A stretch of DNA of 64,000 bases from Acidobacteriota bacterium (GCA_023389035.1 JAEWFC010000030.1:310001-374000); one strand, 5' to 3'; positions 43,866 to 53,838 are shown, counted from the first letter of the stretch. Made by a program: numbers and translations. The notes: generated from the letters alone by a model not told the origin.

Positions 43866-45839
43866 ATGTTCAATTCTTTTTGGAGGTTCGCAGGCCTATT
43901 ATTTGCGTTATCGATACTTTCTTCGTCGGCCGCAGCTTTCAACAACGCTCCTGAGTGGCTGCGGCAGGCGGCAAGAATGCCCGTAGGAAGTTATGACAAA
44001 GAAGTTGATGCGGTCGTCCTGTTTCACGAAGAGTCGGTTACGGTTGACAGTAACGGCAAGATAACGACTGTCGAACGGCGGGCTCTGCGGATCCTGCAGA
44101 AAGAAGGCAAGGGTGATGCGCTTGCACGAGCCTTCTATCTATCCAAATTCAGCCAGGTAAAAGACCTTGAGGCCTGGCTGATAGCACCGGGCGGCAATGT
44201 CCGATCTTTCGGCAAGAAAGAGACTATCGACCGCATCTCTGACCCGAACGACATTTATGATGAAGGCCGCATCAAGATCATCAATGCCTCAGACGAAGCG
44301 GATATAGGTTATGTGTTCGGCTATACCTCGACGACTGAGGACCGTGCGCTTTTCTTCCAGGAGCAGTGGCGTTTTCAGGACAGTCATCCGACGCTTCATT
44401 CTCGTTTCGTCCTGAACCTGCCGCGGGGCTGGACGGCGACGAGCATGACCTTTAACCGAAACGAGGTCGCTCCTCAAGTGAACGGATCGACTTACACGTG
44501 GGAACTCCGCGATCTCCCGCCGATCAAGTTTGAGCCCATGAGCCCAAGCTTTGTAAACATTGTTCCGCGAGTTGCTATCAACTATCACCCGTCTGACGAG
44601 ATACAAGGTGTAAATAAGGCATTCGCGAACTGGACCGATGTTTCCCGCTGGGCAACGGCGATGTACGAACCGCAGGTTGTGATCAACGACGCGATCGTCG
44701 CCAAAACACGCGAGGTGACCGCAGGGGCAAAGACCGAACTCGACAAGATCAAAGCGATCGGGAAGTTCGTTCAAAACCTGCAGTACATCTCGATCGATAT
44801 TGGTGTCGGATATGGCAACGGCTTCAAGCCTCGGCCGTCGGACATGGTCCTTGGCCGTGGTTACGGGGACTGTAAGGACAAAGCGAACCTTATGCGGGCC
44901 ATGCTCAAGGTTCTGGATATTGAGGCATATCCGATAGCCATTTATTCAGGCGATCCGGATTACGTCCGCGCAAGCTGGGCCTCGCCGAGACAGTTTAATC
45001 ATTGCATTATTGCGGTCAAGGTGTCTGCAGAGACCAGCGGACCGACGGTAATGGATCATCCCGCTCTCGGTCGACTGCTGATCTTTGACGCGACTGACCA
45101 ATTCACGCCTGTTGGCGACCTGCCGGATTACCTGCAGGGAAGCAATGGCCTGATAATGGCGGGCGATAAGGGCGGTTTGATCGAGATGCCGGTGACGCCG
45201 GCCGATTTCAATGCGTGGAATCGCGAAACGAAGTTTACACTGGACGAAACAGGCAGCATTAAAGGAACGATCCGCGAACGCGTTTCGGGACAAGAATCGC
45301 GGGCACCAAGGACAATGCTCCGATCAGTCTCGAACGATGATTTCCGAAAGTCGATCGAACGCTGGCTGACGCGCGGTGCTACCGCCGCACGTCTCGTTAG
45401 TTTTTCGCCGACGGATAACCACGACTTGGCTTCGTTCGATATGGATATCGAATTTACCGCACCGCAATACGGTCAGTTGATGCAGAACCGACTCTTGGTC
45501 TTTAAGCCTGCGGTCACGAATCGGACCAACTCGATCAACCTCACTGAGAAATCCCGAATGCACCCGATAAGCTTCGATTCGAATTCCTTTACAGAGCGGG
45601 CTGAGATCGGACTTCCTGCGGGATTTGCAGTCGATGAGATGCCGGATCCGATAAAGCTTTCCGGCCCGTACGGAACCTACAGCACAAGCTACGAAGTAAA
45701 AGGAGACAAGCTTCACTACACGCGCTCGTTCATCACCAACCGCTCAATAATTCCCGCAGAGAAATATGACGAAGTGCGTGATTTCTTTTCAAAGATTCGG
45801 GATGCCGAGCAGTCGCCCGTGGTTCTGATACGGAAGTAA
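43866..45839 (+). CDS. DUF3857 and transglutaminase-like protein with intact catalytic residues
   Basis: Predicted 657 aa. GAGGAGG precedes both ATG codons at 43863 and 43866; spacing favours 43866. The signal peptide ends SSAAA. DUF3857 (about 40-220) is followed by the transglutaminase core YGDCKDKANL (Cys336), FNHCIIAV (His) and FDATDQFTP (Asp). The triad is complete. Tandem with the gene upstream. The function is probably cleavage or crosslinking of extracytoplasmic proteins. A terminator shared with the M16 gene follows. Confidence 0.87.
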   Translation: MFNSFWRFAGLLFALSILSSSAAAFNNAPEWLRQAARMPVGSYDKEVDAVVLFHEESVTVDSNGKITTVERRALRILQKEGKGDALARAFYLSKFSQVKDLEAWLIAPGGNVRSFGKKETIDRISDPNDIYDEGRIKIINASDEADIGYVFGYTSTTEDRALFFQEQWRFQDSHPTLHSRFVLNLPRGWTATSMTFNRNEVAPQVNGSTYTWELRDLPPIKFEPMSPSFVNIVPRVAINYHPSDEIQGVNKAFANWTDVSRWATAMYEPQVVINDAIVAKTREVTAGAKTELDKIKAIGKFVQNLQYISIDIGVGYGNGFKPRPSDMVLGRGYGDCKDKANLMRAMLKVLDIEAYPIAIYSGDPDYVRASWASPRQFNHCIIAVKVSAETSGPTVMDHPALGRLLIFDATDQFTPVGDLPDYLQGSNGLIMAGDKGGLIEMPVTPADFNAWNRETKFTLDETGSIKGTIRERVSGQESRAPRTMLRSVSNDDFRKSIERWLTRGATAARLVSFSPTDNHDLASFDMDIEFTAPQYGQLMQNRLLVFKPAVTNRTNSINLTEKSRMHPISFDSNSFTERAEIGLPAGFAVDEMPDPIKLSGPYGTYSTSYEVKGDKLHYTRSFITNRSIIPAEKYDEVRDFFSKIRDAEQSPVVLIRK

Positions 45840-45866
45840 GCAAGCAGAAACCGGGTTGTAAAATGA

Positions 45867-45894
45867 AAGGAGGCGATCGAACGACCGCCTCCTT
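45867..45894. terminator. Bidirectional intrinsic terminator
   Basis: AAGGAGGCG pairs with CGCCTCCTT; the plus strand then reads TTTTCTTG and the minus strand TTTCATTTT. It separates the convergent DUF3857 (plus) and M16 (minus) genes. Confidence 0.8.
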
Positions 45895-45917
45895 TTCTTG
45901 TCCAACTACACGAAGGA

Positions 45918-48707
45918 TCACTGGCCAACCGGCATCCCGTCAGCATTCAGGATATTGATCGAATAGCCCAGATCCTTTAGGCCCGGCTCGATGACCTTTC
46001 GGTCGCCGACGATCACGATCGCCATCTTCGACGGATCGAGGTACTGTTTTGCAACTCGATTCACATCAGCGACTGATACTGCGTTGATCTTCGCTATGTA
46101 GTCGTTGAAGTAACTATCCGGCAGCCCGTAAGTAACCAGATTGGCGAGCTGGTTTGAGATCGCTCCATTCGTTTCAAAACCCGCCGGGTAACGCCTGATC
46201 AGGCTCTGCTTATTGTAGTCCAGTTCCTTTTCGGTAACCGGCCTTCCGCCGCGAATGTCGTTGAGTTCACGCATGAACTCCGCGACAGCTTCTTTCGTGA
46301 CAGCCGTCTGGATATCACCGCCCGCTGAAAATGGGCCCGCTCCGCGTCGGAACGAGAAGCCGCTCCGTGCACCGTAGGTGTAACCTTTGTCCTCACGCAG
46401 GTTCATGTTAATGCGTGATGTAAAGCCGCCGCCGAGGATGGTATTCATCACCAGCACGGGGAAGTAATCGGGATGCATCCGGTCGATGCCGACGTGCCCG
46501 ATGGAGACCACAGACTGTGCCGAATTCGGACGGTCAACTAAATAGACAGCCGTCTTATCTAGTTTTGCCGCTTCCGGAAGTGTTCCGTTAGCAACAGTAC
46601 CGGGCTTCCATCCGGCAAAGGCCTTTTCGATCTTCGACTTCAGGGCCGCCCTGTTGAAATCACCGACAACGATCAAGGTCGCATTGTTCGGTTTGTAGAC
46701 CGATTCATAATATTTCACCAGGTCGTCGCGCCCGATGGCCTTTAAGGTCGCTTCGGTATTGTCGCGGCCATAAGGATGGTCGCCATAGAGCACCTTGTTA
46801 TAAACCACGTTGCTGATCGCATTGGGATTAGCCTTTTGCTGACGGAGTCCGACCAGTGATCGTGCTCGCAGGCTTTCTACCTCGCTTGCGGGGAAGGCCG
46901 GATTCTGCACTACATCGGCATATAGCTCCAGGGCTTTGTCGAGATGCTTCGTAAGCGTCTGGACCGAAACATTAGTCGAATCCCAGCCCGAACCTGAGCC
47001 AATACCCGAGATGCCGATCTGACGAAGTTCATTTGCCAGCTGCTCCGCGCTGCGTGTCGTCGTACCATCGTCAAGCAAGGATGCGGTCATGTTGGCAACG
47101 CCGACGCGGTCCGCCGGTTCGCTAGCGGAGCCGGACTTGAAGACCATGTTCATCGAGACGATCGGAAGCTCCTTCTGTTCCACCATCCAAAGCTCCATTC
47201 CGTTTGAAAGCTTTTCCTTCTGGATCTTGGGAAGCACGAGCTTCGGATTTGGTCCACCCTTCGGAAGAGCCGCGGCCTGGGCTGCAATTCTGGCCTCGTC
47301 GTCAGCCTTGTCTTTCTTTTCGGTCGAGGTCGTTGTTTGATTGGCAGCGCGATCCTGACGCTGTGCCTCGCCCGTACGAGGGACGTAGGTCATGACTAGG
47401 CGATTCTCGCCAAGGTATTGCCGGGCGACACGCTGTACGTCTGCCGCAGTAACTTTGCGATATCGGTCGAGATCGTCCTGGAACCAGTTAGGTTTACCAA
47501 GATAACCGGCATACGTAGCAAGCTGGCTTGCCTTGCCCAACACGGTCTGCAGTCCGAAGATCGACTGTGACTCGATCGTATTAAGGGCACGTGACATCTC
47601 TTCAGCTGTCGGCGGCTGTGCTTTTATACGCTCGAGTTCCGCATTGATCTCTTTCTCGATGTCATCAAGCGACTTATTTGGACGTGCCGTTGCCTGGATC
47701 TGAAATAGTCCGGCAACCTCGTTCGTGCCGCTGAATGCGCCGATGTTCTGAACTAGCTCTTTCTCGTAAACCAAGCTGCTCTGCAGACGCGACGTGCGGC
47801 CGCTCGAGAGGATATTACTTAGAAAATCTAGTGCCGGTTCGTCCGCCGAGTACGCTCTTACGCCATGCCAGACCATATAACGCCGCGGCAGCGGAACATT
47901 GTCTTCGACCGTTGTGCGGATCTCTTTAGCAAGCTGCGGCGTTTCAGGGTTCGGACGCTTAATGTCTTCGCCTCGGGGCATCCAGCCGAAATATTTTTCG
48001 ATCCAGCCACGCGCCTGTTTATCGTTGAAATCCCCCGATAGGACCAGCACCGTATTGTTCGGAACGTAATACTGACGGAAGAACGACTGAACGTCGTCCA
48101 TAGAAGCTGCCTGCAGATCTTCAAGCGAACCGATCGTCGTCCAGTTGTAAGGATGCGGTTTCGGATACATTATCTCGCCGATCTTCTCAAAAGCGGTTCC
48201 GTAGGGCTGATTGTCGACTCGTTGACGGCGTTCGTTTTTCACGACGTCACGCTGATTGTCGAGCTTTTCCTGCGTCATCGCGGGAAGAAGATTGCCAAGA
48301 CGGTCGGCTTCCATGAACAACGCAAGCTCAAGGAAATTGGATGGAACGGTCTCGAAATACCACGTTCGATCTTGGTTGGTCGTACCGTTGATGCTTGCAC
48401 CCGCTTCCTGCAGCGGCGTGAAATAATCGGCATCGTAATTCTTGGATCCCTGGAACATCATGTGTTCAAAGAGATGTGCAAAGCCCGTCCTGCCCTCGAC
48501 CTCGTTCTTTGCACCCACGTGGTACCAAACGCCAACGGAGACGATCGGTGTCGACCTGTCCTCGTGCAACAGCACTCGTAAGCCGTTCTTTAACGTGTAT
48601 TCCTTAACATTTATCGGCGGCAAACGGTCGCCCTGCTGTGCAGGAACGGTTCCCTGCAGCAATAGCACAACCGCGAAAAGACCGACAAAGATCTCCTTAA
48701 TTCGCAT
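45918..48707 (-). CDS. M16-family zinc metallopeptidase, two-domain
   Basis: Predicted 929 aa from the ATG at 48707, with AAGGAG six bases upstream; a GTG seven codons upstream is rejected. The signal peptide ends VPAQ. The first M16 domain has the inverted zinc motif HLFEH (H78, E81, H82). The second, after about residue 500, starts ELPIVSMNMVFKSGSASEP and lacks HxxEH, as usual for the inactive half of pitrilysin-like proteins. It probably degrades peptides in the periplasm. No neighbours are coupled. Confidence 0.92.
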   Translation of the reverse strand: MRIKEIFVGLFAVVLLLQGTVPAQQGDRLPPINVKEYTLKNGLRVLLHEDRSTPIVSVGVWYHVGAKNEVEGRTGFAHLFEHMMFQGSKNYDADYFTPLQEAGASINGTTNQDRTWYFETVPSNFLELALFMEADRLGNLLPAMTQEKLDNQRDVVKNERRQRVDNQPYGTAFEKIGEIMYPKPHPYNWTTIGSLEDLQAASMDDVQSFFRQYYVPNNTVLVLSGDFNDKQARGWIEKYFGWMPRGEDIKRPNPETPQLAKEIRTTVEDNVPLPRRYMVWHGVRAYSADEPALDFLSNILSSGRTSRLQSSLVYEKELVQNIGAFSGTNEVAGLFQIQATARPNKSLDDIEKEINAELERIKAQPPTAEEMSRALNTIESQSIFGLQTVLGKASQLATYAGYLGKPNWFQDDLDRYRKVTAADVQRVARQYLGENRLVMTYVPRTGEAQRQDRAANQTTTSTEKKDKADDEARIAAQAAALPKGGPNPKLVLPKIQKEKLSNGMELWMVEQKELPIVSMNMVFKSGSASEPADRVGVANMTASLLDDGTTTRSAEQLANELRQIGISGIGSGSGWDSTNVSVQTLTKHLDKALELYADVVQNPAFPASEVESLRARSLVGLRQQKANPNAISNVVYNKVLYGDHPYGRDNTEATLKAIGRDDLVKYYESVYKPNNATLIVVGDFNRAALKSKIEKAFAGWKPGTVANGTLPEAAKLDKTAVYLVDRPNSAQSVVSIGHVGIDRMHPDYFPVLVMNTILGGGFTSRINMNLREDKGYTYGARSGFSFRRGAGPFSAGGDIQTAVTKEAVAEFMRELNDIRGGRPVTEKELDYNKQSLIRRYPAGFETNGAISNQLANLVTYGLPDSYFNDYIAKINAVSVADVNRVAKQYLDPSKMAIVIVGDRKVIEPGLKDLGYSINILNADGMPVGQ

Positions 48708-48846
48708 CGTAAACTCCTTGATTTTCACTAGTTAATTAGAAACGACCGGGCCCGAATACCGGTTATGCGTCCGTCTGCCGGTGAGTGGCGACGGTTTTTT
48801 GCACCAGTATGCGGCCGTTCTGATCGCGTTACCGATATATACGCGG

Positions 48847-49698
48847 TTATGACTGACTTGGTTTCACAGCGGCAAGCCCTGCGATCTTTTCACGGCTGGA
48901 GACGACCACACCGCCCGGTTTTTCAACCGTGATCGCAAACGCCTTTGGACCGCGGGTAAGTATCTTGGCGTCGATAGGGATGATGACCTCGCCCTCGGAG
49001 TTAACGTCGAACACGCCGCCATCTTTAGGATGTTCTTCGAGCTTAGCGTTCTCAAAGATCCAAAGCTGATATTGCTCGCGGTTCTTGTCATTCACAGGCA
49101 AGCCGCGTATACGCATATACCCGGTCTGCTTATCGTCGCTCCAAACGACGTCGCCGGAGATACCTTCGGCTTCCGGAACATTACCCTTGCCCCAGTCCGC
49201 TTTGATCACTGCCTGCTCGGTATTAAGCAGCTGTTGACGAAGTTCAGCCGGAGTAAGTTCCTTCTGGATAGTCGGGGTAGGTGTCGGCGCCGCCGCGATC
49301 ATACCCTGGTCGCCCGGACGGTTAATGACAACGAAAGCCAACGCGATGCACGCAGCTGCAGCAACAGCCCAGCCGAGCCAGCCAAACATGCCTGAAGATG
49401 CAGACGACGTTTCTGCAGCCACAGTTCCGCGGGGAGCAGTGAAGACGTTCTCCTCGGCAGCAACGTGTTTCTTAGACTCTGCTAGGATCGAGGCGAAAAG
49501 ATGCTCAGGCAGTTCCGAATTCTCAACGATCCCCGCAGTGTTCAGTTTAGCGGCAGTCAATTCCAGCGAAAGGGCCTCATTACGGGTAGCATCGTTCTCT
49601 CCGAAACGAGCAAGTTCCTGCAGTTCCTCTTCCGAAAGCCCGAACAAAGCCTGATCGCAAAGGAGGTCTAGCATCCGTTCATCTATTTCGTTCTTCAT
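48847..49698 (-). CDS. Anti-sigma factor, RskA-like
   Basis: Protein of 283 aa. The N-terminal ASD-like region (MLDLLCDQALFGLSEEEL) binds sigma. A transmembrane helix lies at about 103-122, followed by a Pro/Thr linker and the C-terminal RskA domain with YQLWIFENAKLE and GPKAFAITVEKPGG. It overlaps the sigma gene by 4 bases (ATGA), and AAGGAGG lies upstream. It holds the sigma factor inactive at the membrane until regulated proteolysis. Confidence 0.9.
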   Translation of the reverse strand: MKNEIDERMLDLLCDQALFGLSEEELQELARFGENDATRNEALSLELTAAKLNTAGIVENSELPEHLFASILAESKKHVAAEENVFTAPRGTVAAETSSASSGMFGWLGWAVAAAACIALAFVVINRPGDQGMIAAAPTPTPTIQKELTPAELRQQLLNTEQAVIKADWGKGNVPEAEGISGDVVWSDDKQTGYMRIRGLPVNDKNREQYQLWIFENAKLEEHPKDGGVFDVNSEGEVIIPIDAKILTRGPKAFAITVEKPGGVVVSSREKIAGLAAVKPSQS

Positions 49699-50249
49699 AC
49701 GGATACCTCCTTGCTAAAATTCCCAACTCCCAAAAGTTCCCTAGCCTGGATCAGGCCACGCCGTGCATGTGTTTTGACGGTGCCCAACGGCATTCCCGTT
49801 GCGTCAGCAATTTCCTGATGCGACAGCCCGTGGACGATCGATAACTGCAGCACTTGCCGCTGTTCGGGACGTAATTCATTGAGTGCCCTAAAAGCTTCAC
49901 GGCCTTCGACAAGCGTCTGTATGTCCGCGTCGCCGGTCTTTGCCGGTTCCGAGAGCATGTCTTCGATCGAATCTGCCGATATCCGTCGCTGGGTGAACCT
50001 TATCCTATCGATCAATCGCCTTCGGGCGATCATTGCGATGTACGTCGTTTCCGACGCTTGCGATTCGTCAAAACGACCCGCATTCTTCCAAACATCCACA
50101 AATATCTCTTGCACTGCGTCCTCGGCATCGTCGGAGTTTCGCAGCATTCTACGCGCAAGCGACCACACCAATCCGCCATATGCCTTGAGGCAATCTTGGA
50201 CGGCAGCCTGGTCTCCGTTCGCTATACGTTTAAGGATGCTTTGGGACAT
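49695..50249 (-). CDS. ECF RNA polymerase sigma factor, SigK-like
   Basis: Predicted 184 aa from the second Met at 50249 (MSQSILKRI); the first ATG three bases earlier is equally possible. Region 2 is DAEDAVQEIFVDVWKNAGRF; region 4 is LNELRPEQRQVLQLS, followed by HQEIADATGMPLGTVKTHARRGL, a clear helix-turn-helix. It pairs with the RskA-like gene downstream, so it likely controls envelope stress genes. Confidence 0.93.
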   Translation of the reverse strand: MSQSILKRIANGDQAAVQDCLKAYGGLVWSLARRMLRNSDDAEDAVQEIFVDVWKNAGRFDESQASETTYIAMIARRRLIDRIRFTQRRISADSIEDMLSEPAKTGDADIQTLVEGREAFRALNELRPEQRQVLQLSIVHGLSHQEIADATGMPLGTVKTHARRGLIQARELLGVGNFSKEVSV

Positions 50250-50309
50250 CAAAATCGAACTGATCCGATATCACTTAAACTAACCTAAAACCTTGCTAAA
50301 CATCAAGCC

Positions 50310-50323
50310 TGGCCAATTGGCCA
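50310..50323. promoter_or_regulatory. Perfect 14-bp palindrome upstream of the sigma gene
   Basis: TGGCCAATTGGCCA lies about 60 bases upstream of the sigma start, in the region where its promoter should be. Such a dyad could be an operator. No known regulator consensus is assigned. Confidence 0.4.
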
Positions 50324-50337
50324 AGTAACCTCGTTTT

Positions 50338-50363
50338 GAGCGGGAAGATCTTGCTTCCCACTC
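50338..50363. other. Strong hairpin between the sigma and VKOR genes
   Basis: GAGCGGGAAG pairs with CTTCCCACTC (one G-T), with a 6-base loop. No T-tract follows on either strand. It lies beyond the VKOR gene end and could act as a weak terminator. Confidence 0.4.
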
Positions 50364-50410
50364 AGCAATAAATTCGTATCAGTCAAAGTTTCGGATTTAA
50401 AACGCGGGAG

Positions 50411-50875
50411 CTATTTCCGTGATGAAAAAAAGGACAGAGCGGCTATGATCGCGAGCAAGATCGACGTTGCTGCCGAGATAAGACAGAACTGGCAGAAAGC
50501 TCCGATAACGGCACCCTGCAGATAAAGAAGATATATAGAGAACACCGCCATTAGAAACGCCTGGATACTGAAGAGAGTCCACATCAGGCGATTCCCAAAC
50601 GCAGCAAGGATCGCGAGCGAAAAGGCGACAAAATATGCAGCCGCGCCCAGTGCGGCGAGCGGTACGCCCGCTATTTCAGCGTAAGGGCTAGTTAGCACTT
50701 TCTCGCAGCTCTCGATCAAACTGCACGGGACGGGTGCGGCCGTATAATGCTGGATCGTTAGATAAACAGCATCGCCCAGTCCGATCAGTGCGATAAGCGA
50801 AGCGAGCAGCGGCAATTTGCCGATCGGCTCGCTGTCGCTCAACTCGTCCCGGGCGATCTCTTCGTTAATATCCAC
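50411..50875 (-). CDS. Vitamin K epoxide reductase family protein
   Basis: Integral membrane protein of 154 aa with four or five helices. It has four cysteines of the family: CSLIESC in the first periplasmic loop and the CxxC active site in GAFCQFC. VKOR proteins reoxidise a thioredoxin-like DsbA partner using quinone. Its start abuts the stop of the DsbA-like gene without a gap. This VKOR-DsbA pair is the standard oxidative protein-folding system of several bacterial phyla. Confidence 0.92.
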   Translation of the reverse strand: MDINEEIARDELSDSEPIGKLPLLASLIALIGLGDAVYLTIQHYTAAPVPCSLIESCEKVLTSPYAEIAGVPLAALGAAAYFVAFSLAILAAFGNRLMWTLFSIQAFLMAVFSIYLLYLQGAVIGAFCQFCLISAATSILLAIIAALSFFSSRK

Positions 50876-51682
50876 TTACTGATTGGCTGATGAATTCGAA
50901 CTGCTGCCTGCCGGTGCTGCCTGACCGGCGGTCGCCTGCTGGATCGCCGCGTCGATGTTTCGCCGCAGTGCCATCACATTTACTTCGGCGGGCGGCACCA
51001 TCTGGCCGTTGATTAATACGGTGGGCGTAGAATTGACGCCTAGACCGCGGCCCCGGGCCAAGTCCGCATCAACCCGCTGCTTCGCAGCCATTCCGACCAT
51101 GTCGGTCTTGAACCGGGCAACGTCGACCCCAATGCTGCTCGCATATCCTTCCCACATCTGAATATGGTCGGGATTCGGCGACCACGCGGACTGGTTTCGG
51201 AAAAGCAGGTCCTGCATTTGCCAATATTTGCCCTGCATTCCCGCAGCTTCGGTCGCCACAGCCGCGTCGTACGCTTTAGCATGGGCGGGGATCGAAAGCG
51301 GGAAATGGCGGAATACGAATTTGAAGTTAGGGTTCCCAGCGTAGGCCGACTGTATCTCCTTCATCACCGGATGAGTGGCCGCACAGGCGCCGCACTGATA
51401 ATCGGCAAACTCTTCCACGGTGACAACAGCGGTCGGTGAGCCCAGCACGTTGACGCCGAGCGGAGCACCCGGAGGTGCATTTGCAGGGTTCCTCTGGGCA
51501 GGCTGGTTTTTGGTGGCCGCCGTCGAACTCGATGCAGTGCTTGAGCTATCGCGTGACATCACCCACCATCCGGCACCGATGATGCCCGTTCCGAGTGCGA
51601 TAACGCCCACCAGGACGACAAGCACCAGCCCGATAATTACGTACGGCAGATTACTGCCTTTCTTCTGGTTCTTTTTATTCAT
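50876..51682 (-). CDS. DsbA-family thioredoxin-like disulfide oxidoreductase
   Basis: Protein of 268 aa. An N-terminal transmembrane anchor (about 14-36) and a Ser/Ala/Pro-rich linker precede the thioredoxin-like domain, with VEEFADYQCGACAATHP (CGAC active site). The cis-Pro loop is VNSTPTVLIN. It is a periplasmic, membrane-tethered oxidase reoxidised by VKOR next to it. It begins 23 bases after dxs on the same strand. Confidence 0.92.
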   Translation of the reverse strand: MNKKNQKKGSNLPYVIIGLVLVVLVGVIALGTGIIGAGWWVMSRDSSSTASSSTAATKNQPAQRNPANAPPGAPLGVNVLGSPTAVVTVEEFADYQCGACAATHPVMKEIQSAYAGNPNFKFVFRHFPLSIPAHAKAYDAAVATEAAGMQGKYWQMQDLLFRNQSAWSPNPDHIQMWEGYASSIGVDVARFKTDMVGMAAKQRVDADLARGRGLGVNSTPTVLINGQMVPPAEVNVMALRRNIDAAIQQATAGQAAPAGSSSNSSANQ

Positions 51683-51705
51683 TTGATCTTAGGTCGCGTT
51701 GTAGT

Positions 51706-53631
51706 TTACGCGACTTTCAGCCGTCCGCGGGCCGTCGTCTCTTTCAGGTCTGCAAATGCCGTCTCCGTCCGTTTCGCTATACCATCAGCGTTCAGATCGT
51801 ATTTCGCGAGCAGCAATTTGGGATCGCCATGCGTGACTATCTCGTCGCTTACGCCGATACGTACTACTTTGACAGCATCCTGCAGACCATTGGCTTCGAG
51901 CAGTTCCATTACCGCGGAGCCAAAACCGCCCGCAAGATACGCCTCCTCGACGGTCACGATCAGACGATTTTCCCTCGCAAGCTTCAGGATCAGCTCCTCA
52001 TCAAGCGGTTTGACGAATCGAGCGTTAACAACGGTTGCATCGATGCCCGAAACCGCTAATTTTTCAGCTGCCTGCATCGCGGGATAAACCATCGAACCGA
52101 GGCCGACGATCGCGACGTCGGTCTCACCCTGCCGTAGGATCTCGGCTTTTCCGGTCTCCAGGTCTTGAGGAGCAGCAGAGATGTCGACACCAAAACCATT
52201 GCCGCGCGGATAACGGATCGCGGCCGGTCCCGGATGGTCGATCGCAGTTTTAATCATGTCGCGAAACTCGGCTTCATCCTTCGGAGCCATCAGAATAATG
52301 TTGGGGTATCCGCGAAGGTAGGCGATATCAAGCAAACCGTGATGGGTAGGGCCGTCAGCACCGACGATCCCGGCACGGTCCATCGCGAATGTAACGTTCA
52401 GGTCCTGAAGACAGACATCGTGAATGACCTGGTCGAAGCCGCGCTGCAAAAATGTCGAATAGATCGCAGCAACGGGCTTCATGCCCTCACATGCCATTCC
52501 GGCGCAGAATGTGACCGCATGCTGTTCCGCAATGCCTACGTCGTACGCCCGCTCAGGAAACTTTTCCAGGACGTGGTCGATCCCGGTTCCGTCGGGCATC
52601 GCTGCCGTCAGAGCTATGATCTTGTCGTCAGCCGACATCAGCTCGCACATCGTGTCGCCAAAGACCTTTGTATAGGTAGGCGGCGTCGGCTTTGTTGATT
52701 TGTACGGCAGGCCGGTCTTTGGATCGAAGGGGCCTGTTGCGTGGTATGCGTAATAATTCTTTTCCGGATTCGGGAATCCCTTACCTTTTGTGGTCAGAGC
52801 GTGAACGATAACGGGGCCGTCATCGACCTTTTTCGCTTCTTCTAGGGCCCGAACAAGATTAGGCACATTGTGTCCGTCAACGTAGCCAATGTATTTGAAT
52901 CCGAGCTCGTTTACCAGGGCACCGGGCAGAACCGCAGCGGCGATCGCATCTTTAAGCGACTTAGCTGCACGCCGCAGCGATTCTCCAATGCCAGGCACGC
53001 TTTCGAGCGCGTCACCGATGTCTTCTTTCAGATGCTGATAGCTTTGCGCTTCCTTAATGCGATTGAGGTAACCGCTAAGAGCTCCGACCGCCGGAGCGAT
53101 CGACATCTCGTTGTCGTTGAGCAGTACGATAAGCCGTGATTTAAGATGGCCTGCCTGATTGATCGCCTCCATCGCCATGCCGCCAGCGAGCGATGAATCG
53201 CCGATCAGGGCGCAAACGTGAAAATCTTCTTTCTTTTGATCACGTGCGACGGCCATGCCGAGCGCGGCGGAGAGTGATGTTGAGGCGTGGCCGGCACCAA
53301 AAGTATCGTATTCCGACTCGTCGCGGCGGAGAAAGCCCGAGAGCCCTCCAAACTGCTTGATCGTGTGCAGCTCATCGCGGCGCCCCGTCAAGATCTTGTG
53401 TGCATACGCCTGATGACCTACGTCCCACACCAGCCGATCATTCGGTGTATCGAAAACGTAGTGCATTGCGACGGCAAGCTCGACCGCTCCAAGCGATGCA
53501 CCGGTGTGGCCGCCGACACGCGAACAGGTATCGATAATGAACTGGCGCACCTCGTCAGCAACTTCCTGCAGATCGTCGACTCGCAGCTGACGCAGATCAG
53601 CAGGACAGTTTATTTCAGACAAAAATCTCAT
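51706..53631 (-). CDS. dxs: 1-deoxy-D-xylulose-5-phosphate synthase
   Basis: Thiamine-diphosphate enzyme of 641 aa, first step of the MEP isoprenoid pathway. GHQAYAHKILTGRR, the ThDP motif GDSSLAGGMAMEAIN, FVRALE-region contacts, the E1 catalytic part DVGIAEQHAVTFCAGM, and C-terminal VTVEEAYLAGGFGSAV are all present. The MEP product feeds prenyl carriers for polysaccharide and quinone synthesis, relevant to the glycan cluster and VKOR. The 23-base gap to the DsbA gene suggests an operon of three genes. Confidence 0.96.
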   Translation of the reverse strand: MRFLSEINCPADLRQLRVDDLQEVADEVRQFIIDTCSRVGGHTGASLGAVELAVAMHYVFDTPNDRLVWDVGHQAYAHKILTGRRDELHTIKQFGGLSGFLRRDESEYDTFGAGHASTSLSAALGMAVARDQKKEDFHVCALIGDSSLAGGMAMEAINQAGHLKSRLIVLLNDNEMSIAPAVGALSGYLNRIKEAQSYQHLKEDIGDALESVPGIGESLRRAAKSLKDAIAAAVLPGALVNELGFKYIGYVDGHNVPNLVRALEEAKKVDDGPVIVHALTTKGKGFPNPEKNYYAYHATGPFDPKTGLPYKSTKPTPPTYTKVFGDTMCELMSADDKIIALTAAMPDGTGIDHVLEKFPERAYDVGIAEQHAVTFCAGMACEGMKPVAAIYSTFLQRGFDQVIHDVCLQDLNVTFAMDRAGIVGADGPTHHGLLDIAYLRGYPNIILMAPKDEAEFRDMIKTAIDHPGPAAIRYPRGNGFGVDISAAPQDLETGKAEILRQGETDVAIVGLGSMVYPAMQAAEKLAVSGIDATVVNARFVKPLDEELILKLARENRLIVTVEEAYLAGGFGSAVMELLEANGLQDAVKVVRIGVSDEIVTHGDPKLLLAKYDLNADGIAKRTETAFADLKETTARGRLKVA

Positions 53632-53838
53632 ATATCTCGATTCCGCGCGCTAAGGGCGCGAAAGACGCCATTTTAGCCTTTTGCACAGGCCGAATTCAAT
53701 TCGGCGCCGGGCGGCCGCCGGTTTCGGCTCCACATATGTTTACACATCTTTACAAAAATTGAATCGGCTAAATGCTCTCAACGTGCGTCTTACTATGCGA
53801 CGGCGAAAGCTTTTCAATTCAAGTACAAGAGGTAAAAC

